Shown here in pieces: positions 24,841 through 33,885 of a DNA stretch of 64,000 nt. Position numbers and translations under genes: made by a program. Origin of the DNA: Agrococcus beijingensis (GTDB taxonomy: Bacteria > Actinomycetota > Actinomycetes > Actinomycetales > Microbacteriaceae); assembly GCF_030758955.1 (NCBI RefSeq), contig NZ_CP132360.1, positions 1,331,315 to 1,395,314 on the forward strand, written 5' to 3'. How positions within the stretch are numbered: position 1 is the first letter of the stretch; every line of letters starts with the position of its first letter. Below the pieces are notes generated by a model. That model had not been told where the DNA came from, searched no databases, and worked only from the letters and a program-made list of their open reading frames with translations.

Positions 24841-27468
24841 ATGGCGGCCGCCGACCGGATCGTCGTCGGGGGCCGGAGCCTGCGCTTCACGAACCCCGAC
24901 AAGGTGCTGTACCCGTCGACCGGCACGACCAAGCGCGACGTGCTCGAGTACGTGCTGCGCGCATCCGCCGCCATCATCGCCCACGGCGGCGGGCGCCCCG
25001 TCACGCGCAAGCGCTGGCCGGAGGGGGTCGGCACCGAGCGGAAGCCCGGCGACCTGTTCTTCCAGAAGCAGCTCGAGCGGGGCGCGCCCGACTGGATCGA
25101 GACGGTCGAGCTGGAGCACAGCACCGGCCCGAAGTCGTACCCGGTGCTGTCGGAGCCGGCCGCGCTCGCCTGGATGGCGCAGATGGGCGCGCTCGAGCTG
25201 CACGTGCCGCAGTGGCGCATGCACGACGGCGAGCGGCAGCCGCCCGACCGGCTCGTGCTCGACCTCGACCCGGGCCCCGGCGCCGACCTCGACGACTGCG
25301 CGCAGGTGGCGCTGTGGGTGCGCGAGCTGCTCGTCGACATCGGGCTCGACCCGGTGCCGCTGACGAGCGGCAGCAAGGGCATCCACCTCTATGCCCGGCT
25401 CGACGGCACGGTCAGCTCGGAGCAGGCGAGCGAGGTCGCCCACCAGCTCGCCCGCTCGCTCGAGCAGCTGCACCCCGAGCTGATCGTGAGCGACATGGCG
25501 AAGGCGAAGCGGCAGGGCAAGGTGCTGATCGACTGGAGCCAGAACTCCGGCTCGAAGACGACCGTCGCGCCGTACTCGCTGCGCGGGCGGCCGCGGCCGA
25601 CTGTCGCCGCGCCCCGCACCTGGGACGAGGTCGAGGCGGGCGGGCTCGAGCAGCTCGAGTACACCGAGGTGCTCGAGCGGCTCGAGCGCGACGGCGACCT
25701 GATCGCCGCGCTCGACCCGCCGCCCGACCGGCTCGCGAAGTACCGCGGCATGCGCTCGGCGCACAGGACGCCCGAGCCGGTGCCGGCCGAGCCGCCGGTG
25801 CCGACCGACGGGCAGTCGTTCGTGATCCAGAAGCACCGGGCGAGCCGGCTGCACTACGACTTCAGGCTCGAGCGCGACGGCGTGCTCGTCTCGTGGGCGG
25901 TGCCGAAGGGGCCGCCGTCGACGCCGAAGCAGAACCGGCTCGCGGTGCACGTCGAGGATCACCCGCTCGAGTACGGCTCGTTCGAGGGCACGATCCCGAA
26001 GGGCGAGTACGGCGCCGGCGTCGTGGAGATCTGGGATGCCGGCACCTATGAGCTCGAGAAGTTCCGCGACGACGAGGTGATCGCGACGCTGCACGGCAGG
26101 CCCGACGGCGGGCTGGGCGGCGACCCCTACCGCTTCGCGCTGATCCGCACCGACGCCGAGCAGCGGTCGTGGCTGCTGCACCGCATGAAGGAGCAGGATG
26201 CCGAGCGCGACGCGCGGCTGAAGGGCTACGCGCCGAAGCGGGGTGCCGCGGGGGCCGATGCCGAGGGTGGCGCGGGCGACCCCGAGCCGGCGGCGGCTGC
26301 TGAGGGGGCGAGCGCTTCGGTGAAGACCGGCGCGAAGGCACCCGCGAAGCGCGGCGCGCGGGCCGCTGCGGCGCCGGTGCAGGCCGCTGGCAAGGGCGCC
26401 GCGAAGAGCGCCGCGAAGGGGTCAGCGACGACCGGCACCGCGACCCGCGCGAAGCTGGCGCCGAAGGACGAGCCGCCGATCGTGCTCTCGAAGGCGACCG
26501 GGCGCCGCAAGGGCGACCGGAGGACCGACCTGCGGCCGATGCTCGCGACGCAGGCCGAGGCATCCGACATCGACGACGAGCGCGAGTGGTCGTTCGAGGT
26601 GAAGTGGGATGGCTGGCGCGTGCTCGTGCAGCTGGGCGACCCGGTGCGGCTCGTCAGCCGCGGCGGGCAGGAGCTGTCTGCGGGCTTCCCCGAGCTGGTC
26701 GAGGCGCTGCCGGCGGCGGTCGGCACGGCCGATGCGGTGCTCGACGGCGAGATCGTCGTGCTGCGGCGCGGGGCGGCCGACTTCGCCGCACTGCAGCAGC
26801 GCGCTGGCCTCACCGGGCGCCCCGCCAAGAAGGCCGCTGCCGCGACGCCGGCGACGCTGATGCTCTTCGACCTGCTCGAGCACGAGGGCTCCCGCCTCAT
26901 CGACGAGCCGCTCGACCGGCGCCAGTCGCGGCTCGACGCGCTCGTGCACGAGAGCGCCCGCGTGCGCGTGTCGAAGCCGCTGCGCGGCTCGCTCGAGCGG
27001 ATCCTCGCGGCGACCGCCGAGGGCGGCATCGAGGGCGTGATGGCGAAGCGCCACGACAGCCGCTACCGCCCGGGCAAGCGCTCGGGCGACTGGCTGAAGC
27101 TCAAGCACGCGCAGACCCGCGAGGCGGTGGTGATCGGCTGGCTCGAGGGCAAGGGATCGCTCGCCGGCACCGTCGGCTCGCTGGTGCTGGCGCTGCCGGA
27201 CGACGAGGGGCGGATGCGCTACGCCGGCCGGGTGGGCACCGGATTCTCGGAGGCGGAGCGCAAGCGGCTGCGCGAGCGGCTCGTGGCTCGCCGGACCGCG
27301 CCGTCGGTCAGCGGGGTTCCCGCGGACGTGAGCCGACGCATCCACTGGGTCCGTGCCGTGGTGGCCGAGGTGGCGCACACCGAGCAGACCGAGTCGGGTG
27401 CGCTGCGGCACCCGGTCTGGCGGGGCCTGCGCCACGACAAGGCGCTCGCCGACCTGCGCCCCGACTGA
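24841..27468 (+). CDS. ligD: LigD, multifunctional NHEJ DNA ligase
   Basis: 875 residues, domain order polymerase/primase - phosphoesterase - ligase. The POL domain (about 1-300) has DLDP at 141-144 as catalytic acid pair. The 3'-phosphoesterase spans about 325-460 with RLHYDFRLE. After an Ala/Lys-rich linker (about 465-550) comes the ATP-dependent ligase, with nucleotidylated Lys588 in KWDGWR and motifs VLDGEIV, EGVMAKRHDSRYRPGKRSGD and WLKLK. ATG 24841 lies one base after the ku stop. It completes the two-component NHEJ pathway. The order differs from the ligase-first E. coli-type LigD of proteobacteria and matches mycobacteria. Its stop is followed at once by the second 20-bp repeat array. 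Confidence 0.97.
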   Translation: MAAADRIVVGGRSLRFTNPDKVLYPSTGTTKRDVLEYVLRASAAIIAHGGGRPVTRKRWPEGVGTERKPGDLFFQKQLERGAPDWIETVELEHSTGPKSYPVLSEPAALAWMAQMGALELHVPQWRMHDGERQPPDRLVLDLDPGPGADLDDCAQVALWVRELLVDIGLDPVPLTSGSKGIHLYARLDGTVSSEQASEVAHQLARSLEQLHPELIVSDMAKAKRQGKVLIDWSQNSGSKTTVAPYSLRGRPRPTVAAPRTWDEVEAGGLEQLEYTEVLERLERDGDLIAALDPPPDRLAKYRGMRSAHRTPEPVPAEPPVPTDGQSFVIQKHRASRLHYDFRLERDGVLVSWAVPKGPPSTPKQNRLAVHVEDHPLEYGSFEGTIPKGEYGAGVVEIWDAGTYELEKFRDDEVIATLHGRPDGGLGGDPYRFALIRTDAEQRSWLLHRMKEQDAERDARLKGYAPKRGAAGADAEGGAGDPEPAAAAEGASASVKTGAKAPAKRGARAAAAPVQAAGKGAAKSAAKGSATTGTATRAKLAPKDEPPIVLSKATGRRKGDRRTDLRPMLATQAEASDIDDEREWSFEVKWDGWRVLVQLGDPVRLVSRGGQELSAGFPELVEALPAAVGTADAVLDGEIVVLRRGAADFAALQQRAGLTGRPAKKAAAATPATLMLFDLLEHEGSRLIDEPLDRRQSRLDALVHESARVRVSKPLRGSLERILAATAEGGIEGVMAKRHDSRYRPGKRSGDWLKLKHAQTREAVVIGWLEGKGSLAGTVGSLVLALPDDEGRMRYAGRVGTGFSEAERKRLRERLVARRTAPSVSGVPADVSRRIHWVRAVVAEVAHTEQTESGALRHPVWRGLRHDKALADLRPD

Positions 27469-27480
27469 CCGCCCCTCCCC

Positions 27481-27700
27481 CACCTGACTGGCGCCTCCCG
27501 CACCTGACTGGCGCCCCCCGCACCTGACTGGCGCCCCCCGCACCTGACTGGCGGCTCCCGTGCCTGAGTGGCGGCTCCCGTGCCTGAGTGGCGCCTCCCG
27601 CACCTGAGCGGCGCCTCCCGCAGGCGAGTGGCGCCTCCCGCACCTGAGCGGCGCCTCCCGCAGGCGACTGGCGCCTCCCGCACCTGACTGGCGCCTCCCG
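27481..27700 (+). repeat. Eleven-unit 20-bp tandem array with GGCGCC core
   Basis: Eleven perfectly phased 20-bp units, consensus CACCTGACTGGCGCCTCCCG, begin at 27481, 12 bp after the ligD stop. This is the reverse complement of the unit at 1-168. In both loci the unit has the same orientation relative to the upstream gene's transcription. Variants alternate CACCTGA with CAGGCGA or TGCCTGA. It fills the 271-bp gap before the acyl-CoA dehydrogenase; nothing else was seen there apart from the start region after 27701. Confidence 0.92.
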
Positions 27701-27739
27701 TCCGCCCGCCGGCGATCGACCGCCTGCCAGGATGACCGC

Positions 27740-28912
<1,173 letters not shown>

Positions 28913-28955
28913 GCGCGCTGGCCCAGACCGCGGAAGTCGCCGGCATCGGCGCGCG

Positions 28956-29450
28956 TCAATGCCAGAGCACCATCCCGACGACGTCGTCGACCGGCACCGG
29001 CCCGTAGTCGCGCGAGTCGATGGACGCCTCCCGGTTGTCGCCCATGACGAAGACGTGCCCGGCGGGGATCAGCGTAAGGCCGAAGAACGTGGCGTCGACC
29101 TGACGGAAGTCGACGTGCGGCTCGGGAACGACGACCTCGTCGACATACAGCACCCCGTCGCGCACGGCCAGCGTCTGGCCGGCGACGGCGATGACGCGCT
29201 TGAGCGTGCTCTGCCCGTCGTCGGGGCTGCGGAAGACCACCAGCCGGCCGACGTCAGCGGGGCTCGCCGGCACCTCGAGGCGCGAGACCAGCAGCGTGCT
29301 GCCCGGCAGCACCGTCGGCGCCATGCTGTCGGAGACGACCGTGACCGGCTCCACGACCCACAGCCGCAGGCCCAGCACGACGCCGGCGCCGAGCAGCGCC
29401 GCAGCAACGACCCGGATGAGTGCCGACCGGGTCAGAGGCCGTCGTCCCAT
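28956..29450 (-). CDS. Signal peptidase I (S26 family)
   Basis: 164 residues. One N-terminal membrane anchor (LIRVVAAALLGAGVVLGLRL), catalytic Ser in VVSDSMAPTVLPGS, general-base Lys in STLKRVIAVAGQ, and the box GHVFVMGDNREASIDSRDYG. Cleaves leader peptides on the outer membrane face. The ATG at 29450 lies inside the 3' end of the multicopper oxidase gene (19-bp overlap), so it is probably translationally coupled to it. A dedicated peptidase beside a single exported enzyme is unusual; the main housekeeping lepB is presumably elsewhere. Shorter than most actinobacterial LepB proteins. Confidence 0.9.
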   Translation of the reverse strand: MGRRPLTRSALIRVVAAALLGAGVVLGLRLWVVEPVTVVSDSMAPTVLPGSTLLVSRLEVPASPADVGRLVVFRSPDDGQSTLKRVIAVAGQTLAVRDGVLYVDEVVVPEPHVDFRQVDATFFGLTLIPAGHVFVMGDNREASIDSRDYGPVPVDDVVGMVLWH

Positions 29451-31054
29451 GTCGGCTTCGCCGCGTTGATCGGGTCGTTCGCGTCGACCGCGCCGTCGGC
29501 CAGGCCGACGCTGAACTGCACCATCATGTCGTGGTCCTCGTGCGGCAGGTTGTGGCAGTGCACCATGTACTTGCCGCGGTGCGGACCGAACTTCATCAAC
29601 AGCCGCACGGTCTCCCCCTCGCCCACGTACACGACGTCCTTGGGCCCGACCTCGTACGGGAACGGCGCTCTGCCGTTGCGACTGAGGATCTGGAAGTCGA
29701 CCAGGTGGGTGTGGATCGGGTGGAACCAGCCGCCCGAGCTGTTCTCGAACTCCCAGATCTCCGTGGCGCCGAGCTCGGGATTGGCGATCACGTTGCGGAA
29801 CCCGCTCGCCACCACCCCCGCCCAGGTGCCGGCGGCGGCGGTCTCGCCGATCCTCCAGACGTTGGTGACATCGTCGCGCTTCACGCGCCACCTGCGGGTC
29901 TTGGTCGACTGCGCCTGCGTCAGCGACATCACCTCGCTGGCCGCCAGCGTGGTGGGGATGGTGTTCCAGGTGGGGTCGCTGGTGTCCACCGGGGCACCGA
30001 CGACGTCGAACGCCATGATCTTGTTCGTGTTGTCGAAGTCGCGGTTGTTCTCGTTGGAGAGGTTGCGCAGCTCGATCCGCTTGCCGACCGCGTACTTGCG
30101 GAAGTCGATCAGCACCTCGTAGCGCTCTGCGCTGGCGTGCCGCCAGCTGACCACGCTCTGCGCCTTCGGCATCAGGCCGCCGTCGGTCGCCACGATCGTG
30201 ACGGCGTCACCGGTGCTCAGCATCGGTCGCAGCGAGCGCGAGATGCAGGCGTTGAGGATGCGGAAGCGGTAGATGCGCCGCTGCACCTTCATCACCGGCC
30301 ACGGCTTGCCGTTGACCAGCATCACGTCGCCCCAGAGCCCCGACTGCTCACGGTCGTCGTAGGCGAGGGTGCCGTTCGCGGCGAAGATGGCATCGCTGAC
30401 CGTCATCGCCACGTCGAAGGCGCCCTGCGGCAGCAGCTGGCGCTCCTGCGGGTCGTGGATGTGGTACTGCGCCGCGAGCCCGGCATAGACGTTCAGCGCC
30501 GTGTTGTGCACGGCGTGGTCGTGGTACCAGAGCGTTCTCGCCGCCTGGAAGTTCGGGTACTTGTAGTCCTTCCTGAACCCCTGCTGGGAGACGTCGCTCG
30601 CGTAGCCGTCGAACTGCGGCAGCGAGGCCGAGCCGTGCAGGTGGGTCGAGATCGACAGCAGGTGGTCGTCGATCGGATGCTTCGCGGGCAGCTGGTTGCG
30701 CATCCGCAGCACGGCCTTCGTGCCCCGCTCGACCTTGATGGTCGGGCCCGGGAAGGTGCCGTTGTACGACAGGATCGGCGTCCTGAGGCGCGGCAGGATT
30801 GCGGCGCTCGCCGCCATCGCGGTCACCAGGTACGAGTTGACGGGGGCGCCGTCCGCCGGGTCGATGCCCGTCTGATAGGGCTGCAGCAGGGGCGCTTGAG
30901 AGAAGGCCGTCTGGTACGGCCGCGGCATGTCGCGATCGCTCAGGCGGCTCGCAGAACTCGCGCCGACGGTGCTGAGCGGCAGCGCCAGCGCGCCGGCCGC
31001 GCCGATCACGCCGAGCCCGCCGAGTGCCAGGAACTGGCGTCGTGAAACTGACAT
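29432..31054 (-). CDS. Tat-exported multicopper oxidase
   Basis: 540 residues. Twin-arginine signal SRRQFLALGGLGVIGAAGAL at the N-terminus. Cupredoxin copper motifs in order: HLHG, LWYHDHAVHNT, FHPIHTHLVDF and MVHCHNLPHEDHDM, giving type 1, 2 and 3 copper sites with Met as probable axial ligand. Resembles CotA/bilirubin-oxidase/phenoxazinone-synthase-like oxidases, so laccase or cuprous oxidase activity. The promoter side carries a 19-bp motif (31102-31120) also found upstream of the anchored protein gene at 32938. It overlaps the signal peptidase gene by 19 bp and is next to a SARP regulator. Confidence 0.94.
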   Translation of the reverse strand: MSVSRRQFLALGGLGVIGAAGALALPLSTVGASSASRLSDRDMPRPYQTAFSQAPLLQPYQTGIDPADGAPVNSYLVTAMAASAAILPRLRTPILSYNGTFPGPTIKVERGTKAVLRMRNQLPAKHPIDDHLLSISTHLHGSASLPQFDGYASDVSQQGFRKDYKYPNFQAARTLWYHDHAVHNTALNVYAGLAAQYHIHDPQERQLLPQGAFDVAMTVSDAIFAANGTLAYDDREQSGLWGDVMLVNGKPWPVMKVQRRIYRFRILNACISRSLRPMLSTGDAVTIVATDGGLMPKAQSVVSWRHASAERYEVLIDFRKYAVGKRIELRNLSNENNRDFDNTNKIMAFDVVGAPVDTSDPTWNTIPTTLAASEVMSLTQAQSTKTRRWRVKRDDVTNVWRIGETAAAGTWAGVVASGFRNVIANPELGATEIWEFENSSGGWFHPIHTHLVDFQILSRNGRAPFPYEVGPKDVVYVGEGETVRLLMKFGPHRGKYMVHCHNLPHEDHDMMVQFSVGLADGAVDANDPINAAKPTWDDGL

Positions 31055-31101
31055 GGGGTGCCTCCTCGCACCTGGGAACACCCAGAGGATGACGTGCGGT
31101 G

Positions 31102-31120
31102 CTTGGAAAAACCCTGTTAC
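31102..31120 (-). promoter_or_regulatory. Shared 19-bp motif upstream of multicopper oxidase
   Basis: CTTGGAAAAACCCTGTTAC on the plus strand, 48 bp upstream of the multicopper oxidase start. The same motif with 16 of 19 matches, CTTGGGAAAAGCCTGTTCC, stands upstream of the gene starting at 32938, in the same orientation to its gene. A/T-rich runs like this are rare in this DNA. Probably an operator for the intervening SARP or another shared regulator. Confidence 0.6.
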
Positions 31121-31251
31121 GAAAGTGGATGGCGCGGCGTCGGGTTCAGAGCTTCCGCGGCCGGGGTACAGGCGCGACGGGACGCGCCCGCGAGCCGGCC
31201 CACGGCATCCGCGATCTCGCCGTCCTCGCCGGTCTGCAGGCAGGATCGACG

Positions 31252-31270
31252 GGTCGGCCGAGCGCCGACC
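31252..31270 (-). terminator. Hairpin after SARP gene
   Basis: GGTCGGC (31252-31258) pairs with GCCGACC (31264-31270) around a 5-nt loop, 8 bp after the SARP stop. Compact GC stem without a strong T run, as usual for this GC content. Likely separates SARP transcription from the multicopper oxidase promoter. Confidence 0.5.
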
Positions 31271-31278
31271 TGTCGGAG

Positions 31279-32229
31279 TCAGGCGGCCTGAGTGGCGCGG
31301 CGCAGGAACGCCGTCAGCACATCGCCCGCCTGCCGGACCGCTTCGCCGATGCGAGCCTCCAGCGGCTCTGCGTCGAAGTCGGGCTCGGCGCTGCGCACCA
31401 GCTGGTCGTTCAGCACGAGCAGCGCCGACACCGCATAGGACAGCTCGCCCTGGCCTGCGGCAGTGGCGTTCAGCAGCCGGGCGTGCGCCGCGCGCAGCGC
31501 GGAGCTCGGCTCGCAGCCGAGCTCGCTGTCGAAGCGCTGCCGGCAGCGATCGTAGGCCCGCAGCCCCTCGGCGCACTGCCCGCTCCGCTCGAGCGCGACG
31601 ATCAGCGCCGTCCACGCGCCTTCGTGCAGCGGGTCGTCCATGAGGGCCTGGTTGGCCCAGTCGGCCGCGTCGGCATGGGCGCCGATGGCGAGCGCCGACT
31701 CCGCCGCGAGCACGCGTGCCGCCGTGACGTCATCCGCGTGACGGGTGCGCTCCTCCGCGGCCCAGGACGGGCGCAGCTCGTCGCCCAGCAGCGGCCCGGT
31801 CGCCAGGGCAAGCGCCTCGACGACCAGCGGGTAGGCGACGGCCGGCTCGGCGCGTTGGGCGCAGCGCAGCAGGGAGTCGAAGCGCGCCAGGTCGAGATCG
31901 ACCAGCGAGATGTCGATCAGGTAGCCGCCCGTGGTGGTGCGCAGCGGCCCGGACTTTCCCCGGGCGGGCTGCAGGTGCCGCCGCAGCACGCTCACATAGC
32001 TCTCGAGGGTCGACCGCGCCTCCTTGGGCGCCCTGTCGCCCCACAGCAGCTCGATCAGCACGTCCTTCGAGACCGGGGCGCCGCGTCGGAGCAGCAGGAT
32101 CTCGAGGATCTGGCGCGGCTTGGGTCCGCCCAGATGGGCACCCAGTGCGATGCCGTCGCGGCGCACCACGAGCGGGCCGATCATGCTGACCGACAGTCGA
32201 GCCGGTTCGTCGACGGGACGGGTGTTCAT
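31279..32229 (-). CDS. SARP-type regulator (winged helix plus BTAD)
   Basis: 316 residues from ATG 32229. The OmpR-like trans_reg_C domain covers about 10-100 (LGGPKPRQILEILLLRRGAP, ELLWGDRAPKEARSTLESYV). The bacterial transcriptional activation domain covers about 105-250 (LEGAWTAL-like DPLHEGAWTALIVALERSGQ), ending with a short tail. SARPs usually activate antibiotic clusters by binding direct repeats near the -35; no biosynthetic cluster is present here. A 19-bp-spaced direct repeat lies just upstream (32278-32314). It is placed between an anchored protein gene and a multicopper oxidase, all in one direction, suggesting control of this local set. Confidence 0.9.
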   Translation of the reverse strand: MNTRPVDEPARLSVSMIGPLVVRRDGIALGAHLGGPKPRQILEILLLRRGAPVSKDVLIELLWGDRAPKEARSTLESYVSVLRRHLQPARGKSGPLRTTTGGYLIDISLVDLDLARFDSLLRCAQRAEPAVAYPLVVEALALATGPLLGDELRPSWAAEERTRHADDVTAARVLAAESALAIGAHADAADWANQALMDDPLHEGAWTALIVALERSGQCAEGLRAYDRCRQRFDSELGCEPSSALRAAHARLLNATAAGQGELSYAVSALLVLNDQLVRSAEPDFDAEPLEARIGEAVRQAGDVLTAFLRRATQAA

Positions 32230-32277
32230 CGTGCCCCCTGGGGGTGAGGTCTGATGAACACATTCTTCCGGGCTGCT

Positions 32278-32314
32278 CGGCGTCGGCAAAGGCTCCCGGC
32301 GTCAGGAAAGGCTC
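32278..32314 (-). promoter_or_regulatory. 19-bp-spaced direct repeat upstream of SARP gene
   Basis: CGGCGTCGGCAAAGGCTC (32278-32295) and CGGCGTCAGGAAAGGCTC (32297-32314) match at 16 of 18 positions and start 19 bp apart. They lie 49 to 85 bp upstream of the SARP start. SARPs bind short direct repeats, so this is a candidate autoregulatory site. The GGAAAGGCT part resembles the GGAAAAGCC core of the motif at 32961-32979. Confidence 0.55.
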
Positions 32315-32347
32315 AGTACGAGGGCCGCCAGCGGCCCAAGAATTGGG

Positions 32348-32938
32348 TCAACGGTCGGCGGTGTGGTGCTTGACGCCCAAGGCCAGCCGGCCGCCGTCCT
32401 CGCCCTCGAGCGTGAGCTCCACCGCCTGGTTGGGGATCTCGAAGACGAGCGTCGCGGCGAGCACCTCGCCCTGCCGAGCCTCATAGACCCCCGGCGAGGC
32501 CCACAGCGGGCTGACACGGCCGGCCCCCAGCCCGAGGATCGTGTAGTCGTCGGCGGAGAACGCGATGCCGTCCTCGCCGAGCGCCGTCAGCTCCAGCAGG
32601 ATGCGGACCCGGTGCGAGCCTTCTGCCGGGGCATCCGTGAGCACCGCAGGCGCGTCGTCCGGCAGCCAGCCGTCGGTCTCGAGCGGGATGATCCCGTTGA
32701 CGCGCGCCACGCCGCCCGGCAGCTCGGTCACGGCCCCGAGCAGGGCGATCGGCTCGCTCTTGGCCGAGAGGTCGGCGTACACCGCCAGGCCCGCGCCGAT
32801 CAGCACGGTGAGGGCGATGGCGAGCAGGACTCGCGGGCGGCGCAGCCGCTCGATCAGGGTGGGTCGAGCCGGCGCGGCGTCGCGCTCCTGAGGCTCGGTG
32901 TCGTTCGGAAGCGTCGATCCGGCGGCAGGGAGGGCCAT
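32348..32938 (-). CDS. Membrane-anchored extracytoplasmic protein
   Basis: 196 residues. An N-terminal cytoplasmic stretch of about 35 residues is followed by one membrane segment (VLLAIALTVLIGAGLAVYA, about 38-56), then a predicted beta-rich extracytoplasmic domain of about 140 residues. I do not recognise a family. The ATG at 32938 has the 19-bp motif shared with the multicopper oxidase promoter at 23-41 bp upstream. Its stop lies about 120 bp before the SARP start. The shared motif suggests co-regulation with the oxidase, so a role in the same envelope or metal process is possible. Confidence 0.75.
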   Translation of the reverse strand: MALPAAGSTLPNDTEPQERDAAPARPTLIERLRRPRVLLAIALTVLIGAGLAVYADLSAKSEPIALLGAVTELPGGVARVNGIIPLETDGWLPDDAPAVLTDAPAEGSHRVRILLELTALGEDGIAFSADDYTILGLGAGRVSPLWASPGVYEARQGEVLAATLVFEIPNQAVELTLEGEDGGRLALGVKHHTADR

Positions 32939-32960
32939 GCGGTCACCATGGGGGGCGGGC

Positions 32961-32979
32961 CTTGGGAAAAGCCTGTTCC
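32961..32979 (-). promoter_or_regulatory. Second copy of the shared 19-bp motif
   Basis: CTTGGGAAAAGCCTGTTCC, 16 of 19 identical with the motif at 31102-31120 and in the same orientation relative to its gene (start 32938). The two are the only copies I noticed. They define a probable two-promoter local regulon. Confidence 0.6.
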
Positions 32980-33004
32980 GGCAGACGCGCGAGGGCTTGC
33001 GCTC

Positions 33005-33526
33005 CTAGCTCGAGCGGATGTCCCACACATGGTGCTCGAGGTCGTGCAGCGCGTAGACGAGCAGCGTCTCGACCGTGAAGACCGAACCGTTGGAGCGCCT
33101 GCCGGGCCGTTCCCACGCGTCTGACGGCACCGCATCCGCCGCATTCGCGAGGCTGGTGGCGGCGAGGTCGACCTCGGCGGCCACGTGCTCGGGCCGCTGG
33201 CTGGCGTAGTCGCCGTCGACCGCCGCCTGATCCTGGTCCCAGCTCGCGAACTCGGGATCGTCGGCGGCGAGCAGCTGCTCGAGCCGGCCCTGCATCACGC
33301 GGCACACGTCGCGCACGTGCGCCGCGTACTCGAGCGGCGACCAGGTCGCGTCGTCGGGGCGCTCGGTCACGCGCTCGCCGTGCATGCGCTGGTGCATGGC
33401 GGCGGCGGCATGGCGGATGCGCCTGCCGAGATCGTCGCGGTCGACCTCGAGCGGGTCGAAGCCGCACTCGGGGCAGCGCTCGTGGAGCACCCAGGTCCAG
33501 TCCTTGGTGTCGGGCTCGATCGGCAT
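33005..33526 (-). CDS. DinB-like four-helix protein
   Basis: 173 residues. Pattern of the DinB/YfiT superfamily: TWSPLEYAAHVRDVCRVMQG with a metal-binding His, later TVETLLVYALHDLEHHVWDI with a second His cluster. The N-terminus has CPECGF, resembling half of a zinc ribbon. Function unknown; many actinobacterial DinB-fold proteins are thiol-dependent transferases using mycothiol. ATG at 33526. Divergent from the region upstream of ctaG. Confidence 0.82.
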   Translation of the reverse strand: MPIEPDTKDWTWVLHERCPECGFDPLEVDRDDLGRRIRHAAAAMHQRMHGERVTERPDDATWSPLEYAAHVRDVCRVMQGRLEQLLAADDPEFASWDQDQAAVDGDYASQRPEHVAAEVDLAATSLANAADAVPSDAWERPGRRSNGSVFTVETLLVYALHDLEHHVWDIRSS

Positions 33527-33635
33527 GGCTCCACTCTGCCACGCCCGCGAAAAGCCGCACGGCGCGGCTGCGGCGGCTGCACAGCGGTCGCTGACGACCG
33601 CGTGCCCCTCGCCGGGAGAGCGCGCGCGGCTGTCC

Positions 33636-33641
33636 TATGAT
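33636..33641 (+). promoter_or_regulatory. Possible -10 of ctaG leader transcript
   Basis: TATGAT at 33636-33641 is an unusually good -10 for this DNA; the -35 region is poor. Transcription from here would give a leader of about 230 nt before ctaG that contains the small frame at 33778-33885. Otherwise the 355-bp stretch 33527-33881 shows no gene. Confidence 0.4.
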
Positions 33642-33777
33642 GGCTTGGGTTGCAGGCCTGCACATGCCGACCGGGCTTGCCCAGCAGCCCCGAGCGAGCC
33701 CAGCGCCCGACCGATGCGCGCCGGGACGGATCGGACAGCGTGCGGCAGCCCGAGGCCATCGAACCAGGAGCAGAACC

Positions 33778-33885
33778 ATGTCGCATGTGGCGGGCGCCGT
33801 GAGCCGCCCCCGATGCACCCGGCACCAGCCTCGGGCTGCAAGCCGTCGTCGGGCTGTCGCACCGAACCGCGAGCCTGAGCGATGA
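33778..33885 (+). CDS. Possible 35-residue leader peptide upstream of ctaG
   Basis: A short frame from ATG 33778 with AGGAG 7 bp upstream, ending in TGA that overlaps the ctaG ATG by 4 bp (ATGA, 33882-33885). The product is Arg-rich with MSHVAGAVSRPRCTRHQ at the start, so it contains Cys and two His. ctaG itself has no good ribosome site, which suggests it depends on translation of this frame. A metal-responsive leader peptide is a speculation; the coding status is unproven because the frame is short and its codon bias is weak. Confidence 0.4.
   Translation: MSHVAGAVSRPRCTRHQPRAASRRRAVAPNREPER

Noticed and set aside
1..27700. Tandem arrays as CRISPR
   Set aside because: Units are contiguous without unique spacers, the repeat is only 20 bp, and no cas genes are present.
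31279..32229. Secondary-metabolite gene cluster around the SARP gene
   Set aside because: No polyketide, peptide, terpene or tailoring genes besides one multicopper oxidase in the surrounding 10 kb.
33637..33885. 82-codon frame upstream of ctaG
   Set aside because: The upstream part from 33637 has no ribosome site and overlaps the likely -10; only the shorter frame from 33778 has initiation signals.
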